The notes beneath the pieces were generated by a model. That model was not told the DNA's origin and made no database searches. It saw only the letters and a program-made list of their open reading frames with translations. The position numbers were made by a program, and so were the translations under genes. Shown piece after piece: positions 17,638-28,600 of a DNA stretch of 43,996 nt. The DNA is from Fluviicola sp. GTDB taxonomy: Bacteria > Bacteroidota > Bacteroidia > Flavobacteriales_D > Crocinitomicaceae. The number at the start of each line of letters is the position of its first letter. Position 1 is the stretch's first letter. The stretch is from contig NVXV01000006.1 of the NCBI GenBank assembly GCA_002734085.1, positions 1 to 43,996 of the forward strand, written 5' to 3'.

Positions 17638-19791
17638 ATGCGGATATTAATAACTCTTTGTGCTGTATTAATAAGTTTTTGCTCCTTTTCCCAATTGAAG
17701 CAGAAATTAGCTGATAACCATTATGAAAATATGGCTTATTATGATGCTGCTCCTATTTATGGAGAGTTGGCTGACAAGTTTCTTTCAAAGAAAAAAGGAG
17801 ATAAGGAAAGCGTAAAACGTGCCGCATACTCTTATGGTAAAATATTTGAATTTAAAACTTCTAACAAATACTATAAGGCACTTTTAAAGTTGGATATTAA
17901 AGCGCTAAATGAGCAAGAATATATGGAGTATGTCAATCAGCTCCGAATGGTAAGACAGTATCAGGAGTCAGTGACAATTGCGCAAAGTGCATTGCAGTTA
18001 TATCCTGAAAACGAATATTTTAAGATGATAGCCTCCAAAGGAACCAAGTTGAAAAAGATATTCGCTGATTCCTTATTAAATAAAGTTCAACTAATGCCTT
18101 TTAATTCGAACCTGGGGGATTTTGCACCATTTTACTTTAAAGACGGTCTGGTCTACACAACTAAATCTGTGCATAAAGGATTTCTCACAGGAAGGTATGC
18201 CTGGGACCATGCTAATTTTACCAATATTGTTTTTACAACAAAGAAAGACGGAGAATGGAAAAAACCGAAGGCACTATCCGATCAGTTTTTTTCAAGAAAA
18301 CACGATGGACCTGTGGCTTTTAACTCGGACGAAACAAAGATGGTTATTACTCATAACTATAGCAACAAAGAAAAGAAAGAGGGTGTTCGATATTTGGCGT
18401 TGTATCTAAGTGAAAAAGACGAAGAGGGTGAATGGAAGGAGCTAGAAGCTTTTCCTCACGATGTTAAAAATAGTAATACAGGGCATGGATGCTTTTCTCC
18501 AGATGGCAATACGCTCTATTTTGTTTCAGATAGAAAAGGGGGAGAAGGAAAAACAGATATTTATTATTCAAATTTTGAATATGGAGAATGGCAAAAACCT
18601 GTAAACCTCGAAATAGTAAACACTGTTGGTGAAGAGATGTTTCCATACGTTAGTGATGAGAACGTATTGTATTTTGCTTCCAATGGACATTTAGGTTTAG
18701 GAGGATTAGATGTTTTTATGATCGACCTTAATAACCTACAAACGGAACCTGTAAATCTGGGTGGAGGAATAAATTCATCTGCTGATGACTTCGGTTTTAT
18801 CGTTGATGATACAGGTGAAAATGGGTATTTATCATCTGATAGAGATAACTTTATAGATAAAATTTACTCTTGGGAAAGGAAGTCTCCAAAAATTAAATTA
18901 AATGGTTATGTTTATGCGGCTTATAAACCAAAAGAACCATTAAAAAACCAACGTGTCGTATTGTACTCAAACAACAAATCAGATTCCACCGTTTTTCAAA
19001 CGGATGACATGGGATATTTTGAAACAACGTTGGAGGAAAGAAAGTCCTATGCCCTCAGAACTGAAAAAGAGTTTTTTGAATTAGATGAAAAAGTAGACTT
19101 CACAACGAACAGCATCCGAAGAGATACTGTTTTAAAAAGAGATTTGAATCTTAATCCAACCAAGATCACCGTTAGAATTCAGGTTGTAGAAAAGAAAACG
19201 AGAAATGAAGTTTCTCAGGCAAAAATCAACTTTTTAAATGAAGAGACAAAAAATGATACAACTGCTCTTACAGATGAAAAAGGTTACCTTAAACTGGAAG
19301 TCGACCGACACCAAGATTATTGGGTGAGGGCATCGAAAAAAGGATTCATTGATGATGAAGTTGGATTTAAAACTGGGAATTATAGCGATAAATTTGTTGA
19401 GTTAGAATTAGAACTACTAAAAATTAACAAAGGAGAAAAATTCAAATTGGAAAACATTTTCTATGATCTGAATGAAGCTACACTGAGGGCAGAAAGTAAA
19501 ACTTCTCTAGATCGCCTTGCAGAATTTTTAATTGAAAACAACCTTAAGATTGAGTTGAGCGCACACACGGATTCACGTGGAAGTCGACGCTATAACAAAG
19601 ACCTTTCTCAACGTCGAGCACAAAGTTGTGTAGATTATTTAATAGAAAAAGGCGTCTCAAAATATAATATTGTAGCAAAAGGCTATGGTGAGACCAGACT
19701 GGTAAACGAATGTAAAGATGGTGTAGAGTGTACCGAAGAACAGCATCAGGAAAATCGTAGAACTGAGGTTAAAATTTTGGAAATTAAATAA
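17638..19791 (+). CDS. OmpA-family protein with PD40 repeats (PorE-like)
   Basis: A 717-residue exported protein whose order resembles PorE, a type IX component that anchors the machinery to peptidoglycan. Order: signal peptide (1-19, ending CSFSQ); TPR-like helical region (about 20-150); PD40/WD40-like beta-propeller repeats (about 160-425; for example FSPDGNTLYFVSDRKGG and DENVLYFASNGHLG); two carboxypeptidase-regulatory/Ig-like domains (about 420-590; NGYVYAAYKP and VRIQVVEK); and an OmpA_C peptidoglycan-binding domain (about 600-717) with AHTDSRGSRRYNKDLSQRRA. The Asp and Arg that bind diaminopimelate appear conserved. It closes a three-gene type IX operon. Whether it is the core PorE or an accessory paralogue cannot be told here. 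Confidence 0.9.
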   Translation: MRILITLCAVLISFCSFSQLKQKLADNHYENMAYYDAAPIYGELADKFLSKKKGDKESVKRAAYSYGKIFEFKTSNKYYKALLKLDIKALNEQEYMEYVNQLRMVRQYQESVTIAQSALQLYPENEYFKMIASKGTKLKKIFADSLLNKVQLMPFNSNLGDFAPFYFKDGLVYTTKSVHKGFLTGRYAWDHANFTNIVFTTKKDGEWKKPKALSDQFFSRKHDGPVAFNSDETKMVITHNYSNKEKKEGVRYLALYLSEKDEEGEWKELEAFPHDVKNSNTGHGCFSPDGNTLYFVSDRKGGEGKTDIYYSNFEYGEWQKPVNLEIVNTVGEEMFPYVSDENVLYFASNGHLGLGGLDVFMIDLNNLQTEPVNLGGGINSSADDFGFIVDDTGENGYLSSDRDNFIDKIYSWERKSPKIKLNGYVYAAYKPKEPLKNQRVVLYSNNKSDSTVFQTDDMGYFETTLEERKSYALRTEKEFFELDEKVDFTTNSIRRDTVLKRDLNLNPTKITVRIQVVEKKTRNEVSQAKINFLNEETKNDTTALTDEKGYLKLEVDRHQDYWVRASKKGFIDDEVGFKTGNYSDKFVELELELLKINKGEKFKLENIFYDLNEATLRAESKTSLDRLAEFLIENNLKIELSAHTDSRGSRRYNKDLSQRRAQSCVDYLIEKGVSKYNIVAKGYGETRLVNECKDGVECTEEQHQENRRTEVKILEIK

Positions 19792-19851
19792 TCAAAATAT
19801 TCAATTGGCACAGTTATTGAATCTCCTTGATTGAATTTAAAACTTTAAACC

Positions 19852-20112
19852 ATGAAAAGAATAATGTCCTCATTGATAGTATCGAGTCTTGTTCTCGTTG
19901 TGTCTGCAAGTACTAGTTTCGCTCAGCAAGTACAGGAACGAAACAAGGCTGAGCTGCACGAAACTAAAACTGAAAAAGTGCAGGTAGAAGTTAAAAGAGC
20001 TTTGCAAAAAGATGATTTACACAAAAAAAGTAAATTAAAAGCAAAACCTGTTAAAGCAAGAGCTAAAATTAATGCTAAACCTGCGCGAATTAAAATAATT
20101 AGAAAGAAATAG
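19852..20112 (+). CDS. Small Lys-rich secreted protein
   Basis: An 86-residue protein with a clear signal peptide (about 1-24, ending STSFAQ) and a mature part of about 62 residues. The mature part begins with an acidic/amphipathic helix (QERNKAELHETKTEKVQVEV) and ends in a strongly basic tail made of Lys, Ala, Pro and Arg (KAKPVKARAKINAKPARIK). There are no Cys. The tail recalls nucleic-acid-binding or polyanion-binding peptides. It follows the type IX block after a 60-base gap and has its own terminator. Unrecognised; a periplasmic or surface polybasic peptide is all I can say. Confidence 0.6.
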   Translation: MKRIMSSLIVSSLVLVVSASTSFAQQVQERNKAELHETKTEKVQVEVKRALQKDDLHKKSKLKAKPVKARAKINAKPARIKIIRKK

Positions 20113-20141
20113 ATATATTGTATTTTTAATTTTTGTTGCAT

Positions 20142-20172
20142 AAGAGCTGTCATTTGGCGGCTCTTTTGTGTT
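20142..20172 (+). terminator. Terminator after the Lys-rich protein gene
   Basis: A 6-bp stem AAGAGC (20142-20147) with GCTCTT (20160-20165), extended inward by wobble and G-C pairs, is followed by TTGTGTTT. It lies 30 bases after the stop codon and separates this gene from the met operon promoter. Confidence 0.75.
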
Positions 20173-20220
20173 TAAATAACTTTTGTTTTAAGTATTTTTT
20201 TAAAAAAATAACTCAAAAGT

Positions 20221-20252
20221 TTGTTTAATTCAAAAATCTGTACTTACATTTG
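20221..20252 (+). promoter_or_regulatory. Promoter of the met operon leader
   Basis: TTG at 20221-20223 and TACATTTG at 20245-20252 are separated by 21 bases. This fits the flavobacterial pattern TTG, 17-23 bases, TAnnTTTG. Predicted transcription start is about 20259, some 30 bases before the SAM riboswitch and about 400 bases before metY. Confidence 0.75.
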
Positions 20253-20290
20253 TGCCAACGTTTTCCCAATTCCGGGAATGAAATTTTATA

Positions 20291-20395
20291 AAGAATGAGG
20301 TGAGAGACTGGCTCTATGACCCTCTGGCAACCAACTTTAAGTTGTGATGTGAAAATCATAATTGGAAAACAGGTGCCAACTCCAGATTTGTTCAA
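20291..20395 (+). ncRNA. SAM-I (S-box) riboswitch
   Basis: The conserved core is unmistakable: GAGAGACTGGCTCTATGACC at 20303-20322, then CTCTGGCAACC, a variable P3 arm (20333-20365), and AGGTGCCAACTCC (20371-20383) closing the SAM pocket. P1 can be drawn between GAATGAG (20293-20299) and TTTGTTC (20387-20393) using several G-U pairs. It lies between a consensus promoter and the methionine biosynthesis operon, as expected for feedback control by S-adenosylmethionine. The downstream platform lacks a textbook terminator, because the alternative hairpin at 20388-20409 has no T-run. Control may therefore act on translation or via the small ORF that follows. Confidence 0.92.
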
Positions 20396-20409
20396 AATGT
20401 TTTGAGCAA
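20388..20409 (+). promoter_or_regulatory. Alternative hairpin overlapping riboswitch P1 (candidate expression platform)
   Basis: TTGTTCAAAA (20388-20397) pairs with TTTTGAGCAA (20400-20409), ten pairs with one G-U; the two-base gap means the innermost A-U pairs must open to form a loop. The 5' arm contains most of the 3' strand of P1, so the two structures exclude one another. No poly-T follows. The hairpin ends 19 bases before the ATG of the leader ORF. Confidence 0.55.
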
Positions 20410-20428
20410 AGAATATAAAAGATAAACA

Positions 20429-20550
20429 ATGAAGTTAGTAAGACATTCTTATTTTTCAATTGAGCACTCCGATCGAAGTGCCGACCTTTCAATTCATAAC
20501 ATTTCTCGTATTGATAACACCATGATGTGGTGTTGTCAAATGTCTTGTTG

Positions 20551-20566
<16 letters not shown>
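20429..20566 (+). CDS. 45-codon Met/Cys-rich leader peptide ORF upstream of metY
   Basis: A short ORF lies between the SAM riboswitch and metY. It begins MKLVRHSYFS, contains ADLSIHNISRIDNT (18-31), and ends M-M-W-C-C-Q-M-S and then six Cys before TAG. The last 14 codons thus hold three Met, one Trp and eight Cys. In a low-GC genome with few Cys codons this is extreme and not expected from random sequence. The arrangement (ORF in the leader of a Cys/Met pathway operon, regulatory codons at its end, pairing potential downstream) is that of an attenuation leader peptide. The N-terminal 30 residues are more complex than needed for a simple leader, so the peptide could also have its own function. 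Expression is not shown. Confidence 0.7.
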
Positions 20567-21982
<1,416 letters not shown>

Positions 21983-21991
21983 TTAATAAAT

Positions 21992-22026
21992 GTTCCGAAG
22001 TAGCTTTTCTGAGTTTACTTCGGAAC
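21992..22026 (+). repeat. Intercistronic hairpin between metY and metX
   Basis: Perfect 11-bp arms, GTTCCGAAGTA (21992-22002) and TACTTCGGAAC (22016-22026), flank a 13-base loop. No T-run follows, so it is more likely an mRNA-stability or processing element, or a weak attenuator, than a full terminator. The metX ATG is 17 bases downstream. Confidence 0.7.
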
Positions 22027-22043
22027 CTTAAAAAAGGAATACA

Positions 22044-23099
22044 ATGCCAAATACAAAAACATTTTACGACTTCGAACTATCTGATGGAACAGTTCTTCCT
22101 GAGGTTAGAATCGTATATACCACTTACGGTAAATTGAATCAAAATAAAGACAACGTGATTTGGGTTTGTCACGCACTAACTGGTGACACTAATGTAAAAG
22201 ATTGGTGGAAAGGAATATTTGGTGGAAATCAAGTGTTAGATCCTCAAAAGAATTTTATTGTTTGTGCAAATGTTATTGGTTCTAGCTATGGAAGTACCAA
22301 TCCCTGGAGCTCTGAAGTGCCAGAATGGTTGAAAGGAAGACATTTCCCCCTAATTACTATCACTGATATCGTACATGGTCATCAGCTACTGGCAGAAGCT
22401 TTAGAAATTGATCAAATCCATCTTTTAATTGGACCATCACTTGGTGGACAACAAGCGTTGGAGTGGTCAGTAGAAGAACCAGAACGTATTCAGAATCTAT
22501 GTGTGATAGCTTCGAATGCAAAACATTCACCTTGGGGCATTGCCTTTAATGAATCTCAACGACTGGCAATATGGGCGGATGAATCTTTTCGGGCAAATAT
22601 GCCAGATGGAGGAAAGTATGGACTCAAAACAGCGCGATCATTAGCTTTATTAAGTTATCGTAGTTATGATGCATATAACGTCACTCAATTCGAATCAAAT
22701 GATGAAAAAAAGGAAGGGTTTTTTGCTTCTTCCTACCAAAACTATCAAGGTGAGAAATTGGTTGATCGATTCAATGCCTATGCATATTGGACACTATCGA
22801 AAGCGATGGATAGTCATAACGTAGGTCGAAATAGAGGAGGTTTGAAGAAAGCTTTACGAAAAATTAGAGCAAAAACTTTAGTTATAGGAATAAATTCTGA
22901 TGTGTTATTTCCTACTAGTGAACAAGAATTCATAGCGAATAATGTTCCACATGGGTTTTATCAAACGATATATTCAGATTATGGTCACGATGGTTTTTTA
23001 ATCGAATCAGAGAAATTGAATGAGGTTGTAAAGTCATTTTTAAATAATCAATTGCGACCACATTCATTTACAACTTTTAAAACAACAATATTAAATTAA
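22044..23099 (+). CDS. metX: Homoserine O-acetyltransferase
   Basis: A 351-residue alpha/beta-hydrolase acyltransferase that activates homoserine, with acetyl-CoA as the expected donor, for direct sulfhydrylation. The catalytic triad is visible: Ser132 in IGPSLGGQQALEW, Asp286 in INSDVLFP and His315 in YGHDGFL. NVIGSSYGSTNPWS (77-90) is a hallmark near the substrate tunnel. Acetyl versus succinyl specificity cannot be settled by eye, but pairing with a MetY-type enzyme favours acetyl. AAGGA is placed for ribosome binding ahead of the ATG. The next gene begins 6 bases after its stop. Confidence 0.93.
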   Translation: MPNTKTFYDFELSDGTVLPEVRIVYTTYGKLNQNKDNVIWVCHALTGDTNVKDWWKGIFGGNQVLDPQKNFIVCANVIGSSYGSTNPWSSEVPEWLKGRHFPLITITDIVHGHQLLAEALEIDQIHLLIGPSLGGQQALEWSVEEPERIQNLCVIASNAKHSPWGIAFNESQRLAIWADESFRANMPDGGKYGLKTARSLALLSYRSYDAYNVTQFESNDEKKEGFFASSYQNYQGEKLVDRFNAYAYWTLSKAMDSHNVGRNRGGLKKALRKIRAKTLVIGINSDVLFPTSEQEFIANNVPHGFYQTIYSDYGHDGFLIESEKLNEVVKSFLNNQLRPHSFTTFKTTILN

Positions 23100-23105
23100 A
23101 ACAAA

Positions 23106-24341
23106 ATGAGTAAAAAATTAAATATAGGACTTTTCGGTTTTGGATGTGTTGGAGAAGGGCTTTACGAAGTCTTGAATAAATCCAACTTATTAAACGCTGA
23201 AATTAAATCAATCGTTGTAAAAACGAAGAACAAAAAACGCACATTGGATGAGAGCTATTTCTCATATGATTCAAATGTAATTTTAGAAGATCCGGAAATC
23301 AATACCGTTGTAGAACTTATAGATGATGCTGAAGCAGCTTATATAATTGTAAAGAAAGCGTTTGAGAAAGGAAAGAATGTAGTTTCTGCAAATAAAAAGT
23401 TGATCGCAGAACATTTGGATGAATTAATTAGTATTGCTAAGGGGAAGAATTTATCTTTTCTCTATGAAGCATCGGTGTGTGCAAGTATTCCGATAATTAG
23501 AAATTTAGAAGAATATTACAACAATGATTCTTTGTCTGGTATTCAAGGTATTTGCAACGGAACAACAAATTATATTTTAACGCAAACTAACTATGGTAAA
23601 GATTATAAAACAGCATTGAAAGAAGCGCAAAACCTGGGCTATGCAGAATCAGATCCAACATTAGATGTTGATGGATTTGATTCTAAATACAAGTTGCAAA
23701 TTCTCATCAAACATGCATTTGGTATTTCAACTTCACCAGAGGATATTTTTAATTATGGCGTTCGATACGTAACAAAAGAAAATGTAAACTATGCGCTTGA
23801 GAAGAATTATCATATTAAACTTATTTCTCATGCTGTGAAATTAGCAGACAAGGTCTTTGGTTTTGTTGCGCCACATTTTATTAAGGCTGATCATCCAGTG
23901 TATGCTGTAGAAAATGAATTCAATGCTGTGATAGTCGAAGCTTTGTTTACAGACCGTCAATTATTTGTAGGGAAAGGCGCTGGAAGTCATCCCACAGCTA
24001 GTGCCGTTTTATCCGATATAAGTGCACTTCAATATAATTACCAGTATGAGTATAAGAAGGCAGAATCAGCAAAAGAGCTTTACTTTTCTAATGATTTTGC
24101 TATAAAGATATACTTAGGTTCTAAAAATGAAATAAAATTAAAGACATTTGATTTTCATGAAAAAGATGAGATATTCCAAAGCCGTGAGTACAATTATATA
24201 ACCGGATGGATTTCGTTTTCCGAACTTTTAAAGCTTGATTTTAATAAAGAAGAGGATTTATTTTTTGCTGTGTTGCCTGAGCCTTTTAAATCAAGTGAGT
24301 ATTTCAAGAGATCAGAAAAAGAAGAATTGTTATTTGCTTAA
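23106..24341 (+). CDS. hom: Homoserine dehydrogenase (monofunctional)
   Basis: A 411-residue NAD(P)-dependent dehydrogenase that reduces aspartate semialdehyde to homoserine. The Rossmann motif GLFGFGCVGEGLYEVL is at residues 8-23. The conserved substrate/NAD region includes SANKKLI (94-100), CNGTTNYIL (148-156) and YAESDPTLDVDGFDSKYKL (about 178-196), with the acid residues and Lys expected for catalysis. There is no fused aspartokinase domain. The C-terminal 100 residues after about 310 do not show an obvious ACT-domain signature. This enzyme feeds metX directly within the same operon, so the operon makes its own homoserine rather than drawing only on a thr operon. Confidence 0.93.
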   Translation: MSKKLNIGLFGFGCVGEGLYEVLNKSNLLNAEIKSIVVKTKNKKRTLDESYFSYDSNVILEDPEINTVVELIDDAEAAYIIVKKAFEKGKNVVSANKKLIAEHLDELISIAKGKNLSFLYEASVCASIPIIRNLEEYYNNDSLSGIQGICNGTTNYILTQTNYGKDYKTALKEAQNLGYAESDPTLDVDGFDSKYKLQILIKHAFGISTSPEDIFNYGVRYVTKENVNYALEKNYHIKLISHAVKLADKVFGFVAPHFIKADHPVYAVENEFNAVIVEALFTDRQLFVGKGAGSHPTASAVLSDISALQYNYQYEYKKAESAKELYFSNDFAIKIYLGSKNEIKLKTFDFHEKDEIFQSREYNYITGWISFSELLKLDFNKEEDLFFAVLPEPFKSSEYFKRSEKEELLFA

Positions 24342-24350
24342 AATTGAATT

Positions 24351-25514
24351 ATGAGAAAAGAAACAGTTGCTATTCGAACACAATCAAAGAGAAGTCACTT
24401 TAAAGAACATTCGGGACCAATTTACATGACAAGTAGTTATGCTTTTGAGGATGCTGAAGAAATGCGTGCCCTGTTCTCTGAAGAGAGAGAAGGTAATATT
24501 TACTCGCGATACTCCAACCCTAATACATCTGAGTTTGTTGAGAAAATGGTTCTTTTGGAAGGGGCGGAAGATGGTTGGGCTACGGCTTCAGGAATGGCGG
24601 CTATTTTTTCCACTTTTGGTGCTTTATTGGAGAAAGGAGATCATATTGTTTCTTGTCGTTCCGTTTTTGGTAGTACACATAAGTTACTTACAGAAATACT
24701 TCCCAAGTTCGGTATAAAAAACACCTATGTTGATTTTGATGATTATGAAGGGTTTCAAAAGAAAGTGAATGAAAATACCAAAATGATATACCTGGAAACA
24801 CCATCAAATCCTGGACTTGATATTATAGACTTGTCTCGAGTGTCAAAAATTTGTAAATCGAAAGGTATTTTGCTTGTAGTAGATAATTGTTTTGCTACAC
24901 CTATTATTCAGCAACCGATTAGACATGGAGCTGATATAGTTATTCATTCCGCAACCAAATACATTGATGGACAAGGAAGAAGTCTAGGAGGTGTAATTCT
25001 TGGTACGTCAAGTTTAATTCAAAAAATCCAAGCTTTTGCAAGGCATACAGGGCCTTGTTTAAGTCCATTTAATGCGTGGCTTTTATCAAAATCCCTGGAA
25101 ACACTTGATGTTAGATTAGAAAGGCATTGTAAAAACGCCTTAGTTGTAGCAAGGTGGTTAGAAACAAAGAGTGAAGTAAATTGGGTAAAGTATCCGTTTT
25201 TAGAGTCCCATCCACAGTATGAATTAGCTAAAAAGCAAATGTCTCAAGGAGGGGGAATCATTACATTTGAAATAAAAGGAGGTATTAAAAAAGGTAAGCA
25301 ATTTTTAGATCAGCTAAAAATGTTTTCACTTACGGCAAACCTAGGGGACACGCGTTCAATTGCAACTCATCCTGCTAGTACCACCCATTCAAAACTATCT
25401 AAAGAGGATCGGTTAGCAGTTGGAATTACAGATGGTTTGATAAGGTTATCTATTGGGTTGGAGCATACTGAAGATATTGTAATAGATTTAAATAAGGCAT
25501 TCTCAAAAACGTAA
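24351..25514 (+). CDS. Second homoserine-ester sulfhydrylase / trans-sulfuration enzyme (MetZ-like)
   Basis: A 387-residue PLP enzyme of the same superfamily as the metY product but of the shorter, MetB/MetZ type. The PLP lysine is K203 in HSATKYIDGQGR. The DGQGR extension, and ETPSNPGLDIIDL (149-161) followed by VDNCFATPIIQQP (177-189), look more like O-succinylhomoserine sulfhydrylase (MetZ) than classical cystathionine gamma-synthase, but MetB or MetC activity cannot be excluded. YSRYSNPNTSEFVEKMVLLE (51-70) supplies the neighbouring-subunit cofactor contacts. It is the last gene of the met operon, 9 bases after hom. Two sulfhydrylases in one operon is notable. Confidence 0.85.
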   Translation: MRKETVAIRTQSKRSHFKEHSGPIYMTSSYAFEDAEEMRALFSEEREGNIYSRYSNPNTSEFVEKMVLLEGAEDGWATASGMAAIFSTFGALLEKGDHIVSCRSVFGSTHKLLTEILPKFGIKNTYVDFDDYEGFQKKVNENTKMIYLETPSNPGLDIIDLSRVSKICKSKGILLVVDNCFATPIIQQPIRHGADIVIHSATKYIDGQGRSLGGVILGTSSLIQKIQAFARHTGPCLSPFNAWLLSKSLETLDVRLERHCKNALVVARWLETKSEVNWVKYPFLESHPQYELAKKQMSQGGGIITFEIKGGIKKGKQFLDQLKMFSLTANLGDTRSIATHPASTTHSKLSKEDRLAVGITDGLIRLSIGLEHTEDIVIDLNKAFSKT

Positions 25515-25614
25515 ACAAATTGTTAAAAAAAGGAAAGAAGTTCACCGATATTTATCGAGAATTTAGATTTTGAATTGAATAATTCCTTATATTAGTGGGC
25601 TTAAATTATACATT

Positions 25615-28600
25615 ATGAACTTTATGAAGCTTAACCACTTTCTTTTGGTAGTATCTTTAATACTTTTTTTTAATGTTTCTGCTCAAGATAAATTGGAGTA
25701 TGAAAAATCCTTAAATCCACTCTTGAAGGGGGAAGAATATCAAAATGAAGGAGAGTTCGAAAAGGCCTTAGAACAATTTAATAAAGTCTATGAGGGAGAC
25801 TCTCTCTTTTTTAGGTATGCACTTCACATGAAAATGGCTAGTCTTGTTCAGCTTGAGAGATATGAAGAAGTAAAAGAAATTGGAGACAAGTATTGGTACT
25901 TTAGACATGAATTACCGACTGAATTTTACTTGAGTTATGGAACTGCTTTGGATAAGTTGGAAGAATATGATCAAGCACAAGAAATGTATACTTCAATTCT
26001 TGAAGAATTCCCAATTAATCATTCTTTATGGTACAATTATGGTGTTTCTTTATCACTTTCAGGAAAGCACCAAGAGGCTTACGAAACGTTTAAGAAAACT
26101 GTGGCTATTAATCCTTTTTATGACCGAGTTCATCTTGCCTTAGCAAATATGGCTGTTAATGAGCAACAAACAACTAAAGCTCTAATGGCGTTAGGAATGT
26201 ATATGTGGTTGTCTGTGGATAAAAGAAATAATTTTCAGCAGTTGAGATATGGGAATTACTTGGCGAGCTCAAAATATTGGACAGCAGAGGATTTTGAAGG
26301 TTCAAATAATGTTGATTTAGGGAGTAATTCTGATTATTCTTCAATTGATCAAATCGTGCATAATTATGTTGGTCTTCGAGATAAATATAAGACACCCAGT
26401 AAATTGGACTTTGCTTTTATTAATCAATGTCATATAATCTTTACTCAATTGGAAGGAATGAATGGAGATGAGGACGATTTTTGGTATAACACCTATGCAG
26501 AGTTCTTTGGTAAGATGTTGAAGGAAAAGCAATTTGCAGGATACTCCTACTTGATTTGTAATTATGTTGAGAATGAAAAAACAGCAAAAACGGTAAAAAA
26601 GAAAAAGAAAGATGCACTAGAATTTTTTAGTTGGGGGAAAACAAATCTTGACGAGATTAAACGTATGGTCAATTTGGATTTTATTGGTTTTGGTAAAACA
26701 AAAGTAACAAGAAACGAAGACTCACATTTAATTGAGATTGTTGGAGATTATGAACTTAATCAATCTTCTGGTAATTTAATCGGTGATATTACAGTGATTT
26801 CTGAAAATGGGAGAAAAACGGCAATTGGAACCTACAATAAAAACGGGAATAAGGAAGGTGAGTGGAAATACTATTACCCGAATGGATATTTAAGGGAGAT
26901 TGAAGTTTTGGATGATGGTGCCCCCGTGGATACGAATTTCTCATATTATGATAATGGATTACTGCGATTAAAAATACCATATAAGGATGGTAAAATCGAT
27001 GGAGATGTATTGTTTTATAGAAATGAAATTTTATATCGATCATTACCTTATACTGCTGGAGAAATGAAAGAAGGGGAGTTTAAAGAATTCCATGCAATCG
27101 GTAGTGTTGATTTTAGTTATACTTTGAAAGATGGAAAGTCTCATGGTCCATTCAAATCTTATTTTGATTCGGGAGAGTTATATAGAGAAGGAAGCTTTAG
27201 TGAAGGTAATCTTGAAGGCGAACGTATCACATACTATAGGTCTGGAGAAATTAGCGTCAAGGAGAACTTTGAAGAAGACTTAAATCAAGGAAAGTATCTA
27301 AGTTATTATCAAGATGGTCAATTGGAAGCTGAGGGCTCTTTTGATGAAGGTAATAAAGTTGGAGAATGGGTCTTTTATTTTGAGAATGGTAATAAAAGAA
27401 AAGTTCAGAACTTTGATGAAAATGGGAAAGAAAATGGTGTTGAGGAATTGTACACTAAGAACGGATGGAAGTTGTCAGAGCATACTTTTAATAAAGGCGT
27501 TGTAGATTCTTATGTGTTTTACGATGAAAATGGTGAAGTTATCTCAAAAGGAAATCGTAAAGGAGGCGAATTAGAGTACAAAAGCTATTTTGAAAATGGT
27601 AATGTAAGTGCTGAAGGGAACTATAATAAAACGGGTAAACATGGTGCTTGGAAATACTATGATTATAATGGAACTTTAGAAACGACTACACAGTATGAGG
27701 ACGGAGTATCAAAAGGAACTTATAAAGATTACTTCGTAAACGGTAATGTAGAAATTGAATATGAATTCAATGATGAAGGTGACTCAGAAGGTTATTACCA
27801 AAACTATTACAGAAATGGAAATCTATATAGACAAGGGTTTTTGAAGGATGGTAATATGGACGGTCCATGGAGAGATTATTACAGAAACTCTGATCTTGCT
27901 CAAGAATATTTCTATAGTGATAATCAAAAAACAGGATTTCACAATGAATATGCGAACAATGGTGACCAGGAAATTGCTGGATATTACGAGTCGGGATTAA
28001 GAAAATTCATGATCTATTATGATACTGCTGGAGTTGCATTTGACACTGTTTATCAATTACCAGGTAAGAGAAAGGTAGAGCTTAAAAGATGTGCAGAATG
28101 TCCTGTATTTATGGTTGTAGATGTTTTAAATAATATTTATCATGGTACTCAAACTTTTACGCATCCAAATGGTCAGTTAAGTGGTGAAGGTGAAGTCTTC
28201 AATAATAATAAAAATGGATTATGGAAAACATATCATCCAAATGGTGAATTATCTACTGAAGGAAAGTATGTATACGGTGATAAAGAGGGAGTATGGAAAT
28301 ATTATAATGTTTACGGAATAATGACAGCTGAAGTAAATTATAAAAACGGTAAGCGTCACGGTACAAGAAAAACATTTGATGAAGATGGTAATGTTGATTT
28401 TGAAGCGAACTACTATTATGGTGATTTACATGGAGAAGCTATTTATTATGTTGGTAATAAAGCGGATTCTAAAAGAGAATATAACTATGGACACATTGTT
28501 TCTTATTCTTATACAAAGAATGGAAAAGAGGTGAATATTGAAATGAAGAATGAAACTGCCGAGGTTCAAACATTTTGGAGTAACGGTAAATTAGCTAGAG

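Noticed and set aside
26789-27043. Minus-strand open frame inside the MORN protein gene
   Set aside because: It is an antisense shadow of repeat-rich coding sequence, with composition reflecting the complementary MORN codons.
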